Shown here: positions 24,044-33,033 of the stretch, one piece after another | Numbering within the stretch: the stretch's first letter is position 1 | How the letters are laid out: every line of letters begins with the position of its first letter | From: Thermosipho sp. (in: thermotogales) | GTDB taxonomy: Bacteria; Thermotogota; Thermotogae; Thermotogales; Fervidobacteriaceae | Direction of reading: 5' to 3' | NCBI GenBank assembly: GCA_017656345.1 | Contig: JACDNZ010000002.1 | Location: 97,733 to 161,732 of the forward strand | Length of the DNA stretch: 64,000 nt | The notes under the pieces: generated by a model | Databases searched by the model: none | Told to the model about the DNA's origin: nothing | Seen by the model: only the letters and a program-made list of their open reading frames with translations | Position numbers and translations under genes: made by a program

Positions 24044-26508
24044 TAACTGCAATAGTTTCACCTTATTCGTTCAAAGGTTCAATTTTAAAATTAGAAAATC
24101 TTGTTAAATATGCCAATGAAATAAAGGCTAAATCTTTGTTTTTATGTGATAATAATTTTCATGCAACAATTAAATTTATTGAGCTTTGCAAAAAAAACAA
24201 TATAAAACCTATCATAGGATATAAACATAACAACAAAGTATTTTATGCCAAAAACACCTCAGAATTACTCGAATTAATTGATGCATACAATACCGATAAC
24301 TTCGACGATATTAAACTCAATTTTATATCTGCTAACGACGTTTACTTTGCATATTATTTTCCTGGTCAGAGGAAAATCTACGAAATTTTTGCGGAATATC
24401 TTGGCGAACCACCGATTGAAAAAGGTGTTTTAAAAAAAATAATTTGCAACCTTGAAGTTGATGAATATAATCTTAGATCGTCTCAAACCCTTCCAAAAGC
24501 TCCCGATAATTTTCTCACAATAGAAACCAGTTTTAACGAATTTACCAGATTCCAAAAAGAAGTAAAATTAATCAAAGAAAAGAAATTTGAAGATTATTTT
24601 TACACAATATATGAAATAGTGCACCTAGCAGAAAAATTGGGCATAAAGGTTGGTCCTGGTAGGGGAAGTGCTGTAGGATCATTACTTGCTTATAAGCTGG
24701 GAATTACAAAAATAAATCCTCTAGAATATAATTTAATGTTTGAAAGATTTTTAAATCCTGGAAGAACAGACCTACCAGATATTGATTTAGACATAGAAGA
24801 TATCAAAAGAAAACAACTAATAGACAAGCTTAGAGAAAAGTTCAAATACGTCTATCATATTTCAACATTTTCTAATATTGGTACTAAAACTCTCAAAAAA
24901 ATAGCCTTTGAAAAAAAGATTCCTTTTGAATCATTGAAACCTCTCTACAATCTCCCAACTCATAAAAGTATACACGCCGCTGGAATAATCATATCAACAA
25001 GTGAAATCAAAGCTCCAATTAAGGACAACGTTATAGAATGGGATATGAATTCTTTACAAAGCCTGGGTTACATAAAATTTGATATTCTGGGTTTAAGAAC
25101 TTTAACCATATTATCCGAACTTGAAAAAGAATTAGGAAAACCACAATTAAATGATAAAAAATCATTTTATTTAATTTCAAAAGGTCAAACTACGGGAATC
25201 TTTCAACTAGATAGTTCTATAGGTAGAAAGGTTTCAAGACTTATCAAACCTGAAAACATCAATGAACTTTCAATAATTCTCTCATTGAATAGGCCCGGAC
25301 CTTTAAATGCCGGAATTGATAAACAATATGCAAAGGCAAAATGGGAAAATGCTAGATTTTTAGACTTAGAAATATTGAACGAAACAAAAGGAGTTTTAAT
25401 TTTTCAAGAGCAAATAATGAAAATTGCTATGGAACTTGCTGACTTTTCTGCAGAAGAAGCTGATATTTTAAGAAAGTCAGTTGCAAAAAAAGACAAAGAA
25501 TTAATGGAAAAACTGGTAGATAAACTAAGAACAAATTTATCCAAAAAATTGTCAAAAGACTTAGTGGATAACATTATAAGCATTATCATTGAATTTTCTG
25601 AATATGCCTTTAATAAATCACACGCTATTGCTTATGCTCACATAACTTATTACCTTTCATTTTTCAAAACACATTTTCCAAAACAATTTTTTAAAACCAT
25701 CTTAAAATTCGATTCTTCAAAAAAAGAGAAAGCAATTTTAGAATTACAGGCTCTAGGATACAACATATTGCTTCCAAATGTAAATAACATAGATGAAACA
25801 GACAAAGATTTTGTTATACCATTAAATCTAATTAATGGAATAAATGACAAAATTTCTGAACAAATACTTAAAAATGGGCCCTACAACTCTCTAGATGATT
25901 TTATAGAAAAAAACAAAAATATCAATTACTCTGTTATTGAATCACTTATTAAAGCTGGGGCTTTTGACGATTTTTCTGAGAGTAGAAGACAACTACTTGT
26001 AAAACTGAAAGAAATTAGAACGGGAGTTAATAGTAAACTTATTGAACTTTCCAGTAAATTATTCGGAAAAAAACTAGAACACAATTTCAAAAAAGAACAG
26101 GATTGGGAAAAATGTGATATGGAATTTTCTGTGCTAGGTTTCCCCATTTCCAAACCAGTAAAAGATTTTAAAAATTTACTTGCACCATTTTCAATAGCAG
26201 CCTCAAGAAATCAAAAACTAGCAGTTAATATCGTTACAAAAGGTGGATATGCAACAGATGGTATTTCAACATTTAAACTAAATGTACCAGATAATGTTTA
26301 TACGATAATCTACGACAGAAAATTGGAAATACATCATGGAATTAAAAAAGTTGTTTATGAGCTAGAAAATATTTACTCACATAAAGATATAGAAAAAGGG
26401 AATGTTAATGAAACAGTAACATTTTCTAAAAAAGGAAAAAGAGTGAAAGTTTTAAAATCAAGACCCGTTCAAGATGGATATAAAATAACATTAATTGAAG
26501 GTGATTGA
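24040..26508 (+). CDS. dnaE: DNA polymerase III alpha subunit, short DnaE type
   Basis: Replicative C-family DNA polymerase. At 822 residues it is much shorter than E. coli DnaE (about 1160), in line with the short DnaE known from Thermotoga, which also has PolC. The N-terminal PHP domain (1-85) is degenerate: 'IVSPYSFKGS' stands where the HxH metal motif belongs. Catalytic palm: 'GPGRGSAVGSLLAYKLGIT' region and 'LPDIDLDIED' with the acidic pair. 'IHAAGIIIS', 'GIFQLDSS', 'LNRPGPLNAG' and 'AFNKSHAIAYAHITY' follow, then a helix-hairpin-helix part and a short C-terminal region in which an intact OB fold is not obvious. ATG start inside the end of rpe. Confidence 0.93.
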   Translation: MITAIVSPYSFKGSILKLENLVKYANEIKAKSLFLCDNNFHATIKFIELCKKNNIKPIIGYKHNNKVFYAKNTSELLELIDAYNTDNFDDIKLNFISANDVYFAYYFPGQRKIYEIFAEYLGEPPIEKGVLKKIICNLEVDEYNLRSSQTLPKAPDNFLTIETSFNEFTRFQKEVKLIKEKKFEDYFYTIYEIVHLAEKLGIKVGPGRGSAVGSLLAYKLGITKINPLEYNLMFERFLNPGRTDLPDIDLDIEDIKRKQLIDKLREKFKYVYHISTFSNIGTKTLKKIAFEKKIPFESLKPLYNLPTHKSIHAAGIIISTSEIKAPIKDNVIEWDMNSLQSLGYIKFDILGLRTLTILSELEKELGKPQLNDKKSFYLISKGQTTGIFQLDSSIGRKVSRLIKPENINELSIILSLNRPGPLNAGIDKQYAKAKWENARFLDLEILNETKGVLIFQEQIMKIAMELADFSAEEADILRKSVAKKDKELMEKLVDKLRTNLSKKLSKDLVDNIISIIIEFSEYAFNKSHAIAYAHITYYLSFFKTHFPKQFFKTILKFDSSKKEKAILELQALGYNILLPNVNNIDETDKDFVIPLNLINGINDKISEQILKNGPYNSLDDFIEKNKNINYSVIESLIKAGAFDDFSESRRQLLVKLKEIRTGVNSKLIELSSKLFGKKLEHNFKKEQDWEKCDMEFSVLGFPISKPVKDFKNLLAPFSIAASRNQKLAVNIVTKGGYATDGISTFKLNVPDNVYTIIYDRKLEIHHGIKKVVYELENIYSHKDIEKGNVNETVTFSKKGKRVKVLKSRPVQDGYKITLIEGD

Positions 26509-26510
26509 AA

Positions 26511-26951
26511 ATGTTTTTAAATGGAGAACTTTGCAAAAAATGCGGTGGAAAATGTTGTAAATATTATCCAGGAATAGCTTTACCAAAAGATTTTGGAAAT
26601 TCCAGAAAAGAAATTTTAAACAATTTAATCAGGGTATTTAAATCTGGGTTATGGACAATTGACTGGATTGATAGAAAGAAAGATTTGTATTTTGTTAGAC
26701 CTTCAATTAAAGGGTACGAAGACGTTCTGTTTGATCACTCAATACAGGGTGAATGCGTTTTTTTAACCAAAAATGGTTGTAGCCTTCCAATCGAACGAAG
26801 GCCCACCGGTTGTTTGCTTCTTGAGCCCATCGAAAATGGAAAATGTGTGCCTCACATTAGTAAAGCAGAAGCTTCAAAAGAGTGGAAAAACTACCTTGAT
26901 TTGCTTTTCGATGCAGCAGTTGAAGCACAAAAAATAAATTTTGAATTTTAA
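26511..26951 (+). CDS. YkgJ-type cysteine-cluster protein
   Basis: Small protein of the zinc/iron-chelating CxxCxxxCC family; function unknown. Visible Cys sites are 'CKKCGGKCCKYYPG' (residues 8-21) and later 'GECVFLTKNGCSLPIERRPTGC', the usual eight-Cys layout of the family, which is expected to bind a metal ion or cluster. 146 residues. The ATG at 26511 is seven bases after AAGGTG; an in-frame TTG at 26505 lies too close to it. It begins two bases after the dnaE stop and ends 12 bp before the MMPL gene, so it is part of the rpe-dnaE operon. Confidence 0.82.
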   Translation: MFLNGELCKKCGGKCCKYYPGIALPKDFGNSRKEILNNLIRVFKSGLWTIDWIDRKKDLYFVRPSIKGYEDVLFDHSIQGECVFLTKNGCSLPIERRPTGCLLLEPIENGKCVPHISKAEASKEWKNYLDLLFDAAVEAQKINFEF

Positions 26952-26963
26952 AGGAGGGTTTTT

Positions 26964-28994
26964 ATGAAAAAATTCCTCCCTTTCATGTTGGTTTTAACAG
27001 CTGTTTTTATTTCCATTATAATTATTTTTACAAAAGGAAATGTATATACAGGACCTGAAGTCTTTTTGCCAGGATATAAATATGGTAAAGATTTAGAAGA
27101 AATCAAAAATGAAAATGTAAAAAATTTTGTAAAAGTCTCCAAAGATTTTAATGATGGTTCAAATATATTACTCATTCTTTATGACCAAAACGGTTTTTTC
27201 AACAAAGAAAATACTTTAAAACTCAAAGCTCTTCAAAGAGAATTTGAAAACTCTTCATTCATAAAAGGTGTTTTAAGCCCTTTAAATTTGGTAAAAATTG
27301 AAGGTTTCAATAAATCATACTATGTTTCCGATGACACACTCCAAAAATCCATATTAAATGATCCAAATGCAGAAAATTTGATTAGTCATGACGGCAAATA
27401 CGTTATCTTAAATTTAATTTTTAAACCTGATATAAACGCAAGAAAGTACACCAATTTAATTGAAGAAAAAACCAAAAAACTGTTTGACAAATATTACTTA
27501 TTCGGTGAACCTGTTATTGATAGCGAGTTGTTTAAAGAGCTATTAAATCAAACATATGTATATCCAGTAATAATGTTTGTTTTAATTGTGTTATTTTTTT
27601 ATTTTCAAGTTCGTTCTTTTAAAATTTCACTTTTCATAGTTTTTGTTCCCATAATATCTTCAATTATAACCATGGGAATGTTTTTCTTAACAGGAAGGCC
27701 ATTAAATACTCTTACAGTGATGATGGTTTCTTTCTTATTAATAATAGGATCAGGATATGGTCTACATTTTTATAACGCCTTTCATAGATTTGATAATATC
27801 GATGAAACTAAAAAACATATTTCAAAACCAATTTTATTCTCAATGCTCACAACCGTTGCAGGATTCTTATCATTTCTTTTTGTTGAAATTGAGGCTTTTA
27901 AAGAGCTCGGTATACTAGTATCTATTGGTTTATCAATAACAGTTGGCTTGATTTTTTTGCTGGGAGGAAATTACTTAAAATATCTGGAAAAACTCAATAT
28001 TCCTTCTTCACTTGGCATAAGATATCTTGGCAACAAAGTAGCGGTAATTTCTTTCGTAATATTCGTAATTATTGGTGCTTTATCTCCTTTTATAATTAAA
28101 AACATTTCTATAAAATCGGATATGGTTTCCTATTTTTCAAAAAACTCCAAAATCGGAACAGCGTACAAAGTTATGGAAGATGTATTTAACTTTAGAGAAC
28201 CTATTTATTTAGTTCTAGAAAAAGATACACCTTTTCTTGCAACTGATAATGATAAGATAAAAATAATAAAGGAAAAACTTGAAGAAAATGAGCTGATTTC
28301 TAATGTAAGTTTTCCAAATAATATTCCGTTACCATTTTTATATAACCTTTCAAAAAATACTCCAAGTTTAAGTTATTTTATCTCCTCACGAAATAAAATC
28401 AGATTAATTGTTTATTTAACTTCAAAAGGGTATTACAATGTCGAAAAAGTTAAAGAACTAATTGCCTCAATAATACCTAATGGATTATACAAATATTATG
28501 TTGCTGGAAGTGCATTTATTTGGGCAGATATTAATAAGAGCATCAGGAAAGCTCAAATTCAAAGTTTAAGTTTTGCCAGTATACTAATTTTTATAATGGT
28601 ATTTATAATTTTTAGAAAAATTAGATCTACAATAAGTGTGATGATCCCTATATTCTTTACAGCAATCATGAATTTTGTGTTCATGGCTGTTTTCAAAATA
28701 AATCTTGATATTTCAACCTCAATTACCTCGAGTATACTAATGGGATTAGTAATTGATTATTCAATACACCTTGCAAGTGAAGAATATAGAATAAAGGACC
28801 CACGAAAAGCTGTATTGAACGTGGGCCCACCTATTTTAGCAAATGGTTTAGGTTTAATTCTAGGATTTTCAGTATTATTATTCTCAAGTCTCAAATTATT
28901 TAAATCAATCTCAATACTAATTATACTTGGAATAGGTGTTGGATTATATTTTACACTTTTAATCCAACCATTTTTATTGAAAAAAAGAAGATAA
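26964..28994 (+). CDS. RND/MMPL-family membrane exporter
   Basis: Inner-membrane protein of 676 residues, probably a proton-driven exporter of lipid-like or hydrophobic compounds. It has the RND layout of two repeats. Each has one helix (about 5-25 and 350-370), a large periplasmic domain (30-195 and 375-525) and a five-helix bundle (200-335 and 530-670). Helix features include 'MVSFLLIIGSGYGLHFYNAFHRF' region in the first half and 'SILMGLVIDYSIHLASEEYR' in the second, the conserved TM4 Gly-Tyr/Asp-Tyr pattern of MMPL/SSD proteins. No membrane-fusion or outer-membrane partner is adjacent. The last 21 bp overlap the convergent Nudix gene. The substrate cannot be told. Confidence 0.85.
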   Translation: MKKFLPFMLVLTAVFISIIIIFTKGNVYTGPEVFLPGYKYGKDLEEIKNENVKNFVKVSKDFNDGSNILLILYDQNGFFNKENTLKLKALQREFENSSFIKGVLSPLNLVKIEGFNKSYYVSDDTLQKSILNDPNAENLISHDGKYVILNLIFKPDINARKYTNLIEEKTKKLFDKYYLFGEPVIDSELFKELLNQTYVYPVIMFVLIVLFFYFQVRSFKISLFIVFVPIISSIITMGMFFLTGRPLNTLTVMMVSFLLIIGSGYGLHFYNAFHRFDNIDETKKHISKPILFSMLTTVAGFLSFLFVEIEAFKELGILVSIGLSITVGLIFLLGGNYLKYLEKLNIPSSLGIRYLGNKVAVISFVIFVIIGALSPFIIKNISIKSDMVSYFSKNSKIGTAYKVMEDVFNFREPIYLVLEKDTPFLATDNDKIKIIKEKLEENELISNVSFPNNIPLPFLYNLSKNTPSLSYFISSRNKIRLIVYLTSKGYYNVEKVKELIASIIPNGLYKYYVAGSAFIWADINKSIRKAQIQSLSFASILIFIMVFIIFRKIRSTISVMIPIFFTAIMNFVFMAVFKINLDISTSITSSILMGLVIDYSIHLASEEYRIKDPRKAVLNVGPPILANGLGLILGFSVLLFSSLKLFKSISILIILGIGVGLYFTLLIQPFLLKKRR

Positions 28995-29483
28995 CTTCTT
29001 AATGTTTACTATCTTATAATTTTTATCATTATCATAATCAATTTTAAACAAAAAGAGGCCTCTTTCTTCAAAAATATACGGTAATAGCTTTTTGTCAATC
29101 TCTGAAAGATCTTGTTTTCTTAACTCTTCTTTCTTTATCCAATATAATTTTCCTTCATCACATTCAGGTAAGTGTTTCTTCTTAATATAACCTTTATAAA
29201 TGAAGAGTATCCAATTATAACCATCTGGACCTATTTCTGTTGTTATAACTTTTAATACATAGTTATTAATCTCTATACCGGTTTCTTCATAAAATTCTCT
29301 TTTTAATGCATCAACAACACTCTCACCTTTTTCCAATTTCCCACCAGGTGGTACAAGTTTATCTTTAAAGGGCTCTTTGTTTCTTTTTAACATTACCACT
29401 TCTCCAAATTCATTAATTCCGTAGAAAATCACCGCTAATTTTTGTATTCTTTTTCTCCTAATTTTACTAATAAATTCCTCCAT
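28974..29483 (-). CDS. Nudix hydrolase
   Basis: Hydrolyses a nucleoside diphosphate linked to another group, with Mg2+. The Nudix box is complete at residues 48-70 (G48, E54, R62-E63, E66-E67, G69), within 'GGKLEKGESVVDALKREF' and 'YEETGI'. 169 residues from the ATG at 29483, preceded by GAGGG. An earlier ATG at 29519 would overlap the end of the upstream gene by 14 bp and add 12 residues; the choice is open. The sequence around the box resembles the MutT/8-oxo-dGTPase branch, but substrate is not determined. It overlaps the MMPL gene end-to-end by 21 bp. Confidence 0.88.
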   Translation of the reverse strand: MEEFISKIRRKRIQKLAVIFYGINEFGEVVMLKRNKEPFKDKLVPPGGKLEKGESVVDALKREFYEETGIEINNYVLKVITTEIGPDGYNWILFIYKGYIKKKHLPECDEGKLYWIKKEELRKQDLSEIDKKLLPYIFEERGLFLFKIDYDNDKNYKIVNIKKLSSFFQ

Positions 29484-29505
29484 ATAACCCTCGCAATTTT
29501 TTATT

Positions 29506-30681
29506 TCAAAATTCACCATATGTTCCTACAAAAACACTCTTTAACCAAGTATCAACTTCCCAATCATATTGAATACCTGCTATAAAACTTCCTGAAATTA
29601 AAGGATAACTAATTTTTATTCGAGCACTTGTATCGCTATCGAACATTCTATTTTCCACAAATGGAGTTGAATCATAATAACTGGCTTGTAAAATCAAACC
29701 ATTAAAGGTACTTATAGAAGGAATAAACAAATTAATATTACCTTCTAAAACTGGCATTTCTCCATTAAATTCACCTAACATATACAAACTTCCATTTCCA
29801 TATGGTTCAAGGTAAATTTCAAACCCTGCTATATATCCTAAACCACTTTCGCCATCCAATGGTGGAAGTTGATTTTCATACTTCAAGGATGTATATTTCC
29901 TATCAAAATACCTTGGAATATAACCATCCAGAGAATAAAACGCACCTGCAACGTAGTCAAAAATACTTCCTAAGGTACCGTAAAATCCTGCAAAAATTCC
30001 CTTTCCAATAGTCGAAAAATCTGGACTGGATTGTATAGCACCTTCAACACCTAATCTAACAATTCCCAATGGAATCGTTAGTGAAACACTACCAGCATAT
30101 TTTACTGGTGTCCCATTATCAATTGTATAAGTTGTTGAAGAATCGAAATCAACAACACCAGAAATACTCAAATCATATGCCCCAAATTTATAACCAATTT
30201 CCCCCATATAAACACTATCTGACTCAACAAACGAGAAGGGGACAAAAGATTGTAATTCATAGGGAATATGAACACTAGTATGGAATTTTTCTAAGTTAAT
30301 CGAAATATCAAATGCTCTTGTATTAGGATTTAAGTAATTTCTCACATTAAATCCCAATCCAAAAGTTATTGGTTTTGTTTTTCCATATCTAAAAGTAAAC
30401 GAATTGAGATTTAATTCTAATGTGTTTATCATAAACGCATTGATAATATTTGTACTTGGTTCAGTTGAAGGAAGACCATAATAGAATGTGCCATAAACCA
30501 CATCAGTAGCATAAGTGGTAAACCCTATTCCCAGTTTAACAGGTCCAAACGAAAACTCAGGAGAAATTTCATACACAAAATATTTCTCACCATTTTTCTC
30601 CACGGTTCCAATAAACAAAGGAACTCCTGCAAAAACAACCAATGTTAATACAACCAGAGTTAATGATAATAATTTTTTCAT
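29506..30681 (-). CDS. Exported beta-rich protein, probable outer-membrane barrel
   Basis: Unrecognised family. 391 residues from the ATG at 30681, which follows GGGAGGTG. Residues 1-20 are a clean signal peptide ('MKKLLSLTLVVLTLVVFAG'). The rest is almost entirely short amphipathic strands with alternating hydrophobic residues, many Tyr, Phe, Gly and Ser, and strand-turn repeats ('FRYGKTKPITFGLGFNVRNYL', 'YKFGAYDLSISGVVDF' and similar). It ends in a strand with aromatic residues ('VFVGTYGEF', terminal Phe), the usual C-terminal signal of outer-membrane barrels. Pore, structural or export function cannot be told. It precedes the Nudix gene and has its own extended -10 upstream. Confidence 0.7.
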   Translation of the reverse strand: MKKLLSLTLVVLTLVVFAGVPLFIGTVEKNGEKYFVYEISPEFSFGPVKLGIGFTTYATDVVYGTFYYGLPSTEPSTNIINAFMINTLELNLNSFTFRYGKTKPITFGLGFNVRNYLNPNTRAFDISINLEKFHTSVHIPYELQSFVPFSFVESDSVYMGEIGYKFGAYDLSISGVVDFDSSTTYTIDNGTPVKYAGSVSLTIPLGIVRLGVEGAIQSSPDFSTIGKGIFAGFYGTLGSIFDYVAGAFYSLDGYIPRYFDRKYTSLKYENQLPPLDGESGLGYIAGFEIYLEPYGNGSLYMLGEFNGEMPVLEGNINLFIPSISTFNGLILQASYYDSTPFVENRMFDSDTSARIKISYPLISGSFIAGIQYDWEVDTWLKSVFVGTYGEF

Positions 30682-30714
30682 AAACTCACCTCCCACTGAA
30701 TTTCTTTTAAAATT

Positions 30715-30723
30715 ATTATAACA
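30715..30723 (-). promoter_or_regulatory. Extended -10 promoter for the barrel-like protein gene
   Basis: Minus strand TGT-TATAAT, 34 bases before the start codon. A TTGTTA lies 19 bp further upstream as a possible -35. Confidence 0.5.
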
Positions 30724-30749
30724 TCATTTTTATTTTTATTAACAATCTA

Positions 30750-30758
30750 TGCTATAAT
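30750..30758 (+). promoter_or_regulatory. Extended -10 promoter for the 30.8-kb unknown gene
   Basis: TGC-TATAAT, 34 bases before the TTG start. The -35 region is poor. The same nonamer recurs at 32032-32040. Confidence 0.5.
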
Positions 30759-30792
30759 TTTAAAGAAATAAGCTCACAAGGGGGGGAGTAAA

Positions 30793-32031
30793 TTGATTGA
30801 ACTTTCTAACAACGAAAAAATATTTCTGAATTTCCTACTTAATTTCATCAAATCATTTCAATACTCAATTGAATTTGATGAAAACAATAATTTGATTTTA
30901 AAATCAACAAATATTGATGTTAATAACCTAAAAAAAGTACCGATAAATAAGACAAATCTTGAATACGAAATATACAATAATAATATCCAGCTAAGTTTAA
31001 GTGTTACCGAACTCGATATCATTGAAAACGGTTTGTTAATTTTTAAAAACTTACCTGACAATTATCGAGAAAAGGTCAAAACCTTTTTCAAAGCTTTCTC
31101 TAATGAAAAAATAATTGAAGAGAATAGTTATGGTGAAGTTTTATTAAAAGAAGAAATTTCTAAAATATATGTTCATGGTTTTCTCGTTTCTATGGAACCA
31201 AATTTCTTGTTTAGTTATAATATTAAAACTCCATCCAAATCCATTATTCAAAAACTAGACAAATTTGAAATCCCATTTAAAAGAACAGCTTATGTTAATA
31301 AAGTAAAAAATATTCTTTTAAACTGTGAAAACGCCGAAGTTGCTATTTACTTAGCTGATGATCTGAAAAAAATCATTACAGGGGAATCTCATGATGAAAT
31401 TAACTGGAAAGATGTTCAAATACATGCTATAAAACTTCTTAATGGATTAAACAAAGTGCTTTTCTTTACAGAAAATGAAGATAAAAAATATTCTAATTTA
31501 ATTGAACTTGCTAAAACAAAAGGCTATAAATTGATATTAATTTCTGAATCTCTAAGAAAATACCTGGATTCCGAAAGAGATATATTTGGCAATAAAATAA
31601 ATACCATTGAAAATTTTTACAAAGAATATTCTAAAGATTTTCAATTTGAATTCGTTGAAAAAAACTTGTTGGAAAATGAAGAAAAGAAAAACCTTGAAAT
31701 TATTGAAAAATTTTTAAGTGTTTTTAATTTAAACTTAGATGTAAAAGTATCGAACAATATGATTCAAAGTATAGAAAACAACATTTCAGAATCATGTATT
31801 TTGAACGATAGCTTTATCATAAAAAGAGAAGTTTTAAAAAACACTAAAGCAACTCTAAAAAACTTTCTAAAAAATATGAGCAAACTACTAAATCCTGATC
31901 AAAATAGTTATGAGTCACTACTCGATATTTCCGCAGAAATTTTACTAGAACTAATGAATATAAAATCATATAAATCTTCAGTAAAACCCAAAAAAACTAT
32001 TCTTGAAAAACTATTCAAAAAATTTAAATAA
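30793..32031 (+). CDS. Uncharacterised protein, possibly a degenerate GHKL/HSP90-like ATPase relative
   Basis: I do not firmly recognise this 412-residue soluble protein. It has no signal peptide or membrane helix and is rich in Asn, Lys, Ile and Glu. The middle holds 'SKIYVHGFLVSMEPNFLFSYN' (about 125-146) followed by a helical run and 'KGYKLILISESLRKYL' (about 244-259). From memory this resembles the part after the ATP-binding core in a family of HSP90-like ATPases found in phages and archaea. The N-terminal 110 residues lack the N and G boxes of GHKL ATPases, so if related it has lost ATP binding. The C-terminus is basic helical ('KPKKTILEKLFKKFK'). TTG start after GGGGGGAG. Confidence 0.6.
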   Translation: MIELSNNEKIFLNFLLNFIKSFQYSIEFDENNNLILKSTNIDVNNLKKVPINKTNLEYEIYNNNIQLSLSVTELDIIENGLLIFKNLPDNYREKVKTFFKAFSNEKIIEENSYGEVLLKEEISKIYVHGFLVSMEPNFLFSYNIKTPSKSIIQKLDKFEIPFKRTAYVNKVKNILLNCENAEVAIYLADDLKKIITGESHDEINWKDVQIHAIKLLNGLNKVLFFTENEDKKYSNLIELAKTKGYKLILISESLRKYLDSERDIFGNKINTIENFYKEYSKDFQFEFVEKNLLENEEKKNLEIIEKFLSVFNLNLDVKVSNNMIQSIENNISESCILNDSFIIKREVLKNTKATLKNFLKNMSKLLNPDQNSYESLLDISAEILLELMNIKSYKSSVKPKKTILEKLFKKFK

Positions 32032-32040
32032 TGCTATAAT
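32032..32040 (+). promoter_or_regulatory. Extended -10 promoter for the AI-2E-type to rnr operon
   Basis: TGC-TATAAT directly after the stop codon of the preceding gene and 25 bases before the AI-2E-type start codon. No good -35 is seen. Confidence 0.5.
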
Positions 32041-32064
32041 TTATTTTGCAAAGGAGAACATTGT

Positions 32065-33033
32065 ATGAAAATTGATGCAATTTTGCTTGCTTTTTATTTT
32101 GTTTTATTTCTTTTACTTTCTAAGCTTTCACCTTTCATTTTTGGAGCCATTATAATTGGCTTTTATTTTTCTATTATAATGGATGTTCCTGCTAATTTCT
32201 TAAATAAAAAACTCAATAAAAGGTTATCAAGAATCATTTCATATACATTAATTTTAGGAATCCTAGCTTATTCAATCATCAATTTTGTCCCACTTTTAAT
32301 TTCACAGGGAAAGATTATATTTAAAAGTCTTTCGAACATTTCAATTACAAATAACGAAAAAATTCCATACTGGATTGCCGATTTTTTAAATAATGCAAAC
32401 AAACAACTATCTAATTATGCCTTGAACTTATTAAATACAATTCTCTCGTATACTCCCTCGTTCATTACAATGACAATATTAATAATTATTACAACTGCTG
32501 CAGTAACAAACATAAAATGGTATATTGCAAAGAACACTGAAAAACTTTTTATAGAAAATCCTAAACGTGGAAAGAATTTTTTAAAAGCTTTTTACAAAGA
32601 TTTTGAAAAATTTGTAAAAGGACAAGTTGTAGTTGCAGCAATAGTTGGATTATTGGTTGGTATACTTTCTTGGCTATTTAAAATAGAAGGAGCATTTTTT
32701 CTTGGAAGTTTATCATTCATAACTGATTTTATTCCATTTTTAGGTGTAGTAATAACAGCAATTCCTATGCTGATGCTGGGATGGGTTTCAAATGGTTTTT
32801 ATGGGTTATTAATAGGTTTCCTGATATTACTAATAGTTAACCAAATTGAAAGTTGGGTTCTGGCACCAAAAATTCAAAGTTCAAACTTAAAAATACACTG
32901 GTTTATATTAATAATATCAATACTCATTTTTGCTGATTTATTTGGATTTATTGGTATTCTAATAGCTATACCATCAATACTCTTTATCAAAAGATTTTGG
33001 AATGAATACGTTTTAGGAGGGAAGCATGAGTAG
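32065..33033 (+). CDS. AI-2E/PerM-family membrane permease
   Basis: Polytopic inner-membrane protein of 322 residues with about seven to eight helices. The family's conserved second half is clear: 'FEKFVKGQVVVAAIVGLLVGI', 'GSLSFITDFIPFLGVVITAIPML' and 'QIESWVLAPKIQSSNLKIHW' regions. Members are reported as AI-2 exporters, Na+/H+ antiporters or peptide transporters, so the substrate is open. ATG start after AAAGGAG. The end overlaps the mazG start by 8 bp, putting it at the head of a seven-gene plus-strand operon through rnr. Confidence 0.85.
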   Translation: MKIDAILLAFYFVLFLLLSKLSPFIFGAIIIGFYFSIIMDVPANFLNKKLNKRLSRIISYTLILGILAYSIINFVPLLISQGKIIFKSLSNISITNNEKIPYWIADFLNNANKQLSNYALNLLNTILSYTPSFITMTILIIITTAAVTNIKWYIAKNTEKLFIENPKRGKNFLKAFYKDFEKFVKGQVVVAAIVGLLVGILSWLFKIEGAFFLGSLSFITDFIPFLGVVITAIPMLMLGWVSNGFYGLLIGFLILLIVNQIESWVLAPKIQSSNLKIHWFILIISILIFADLFGFIGILIAIPSILFIKRFWNEYVLGGKHE

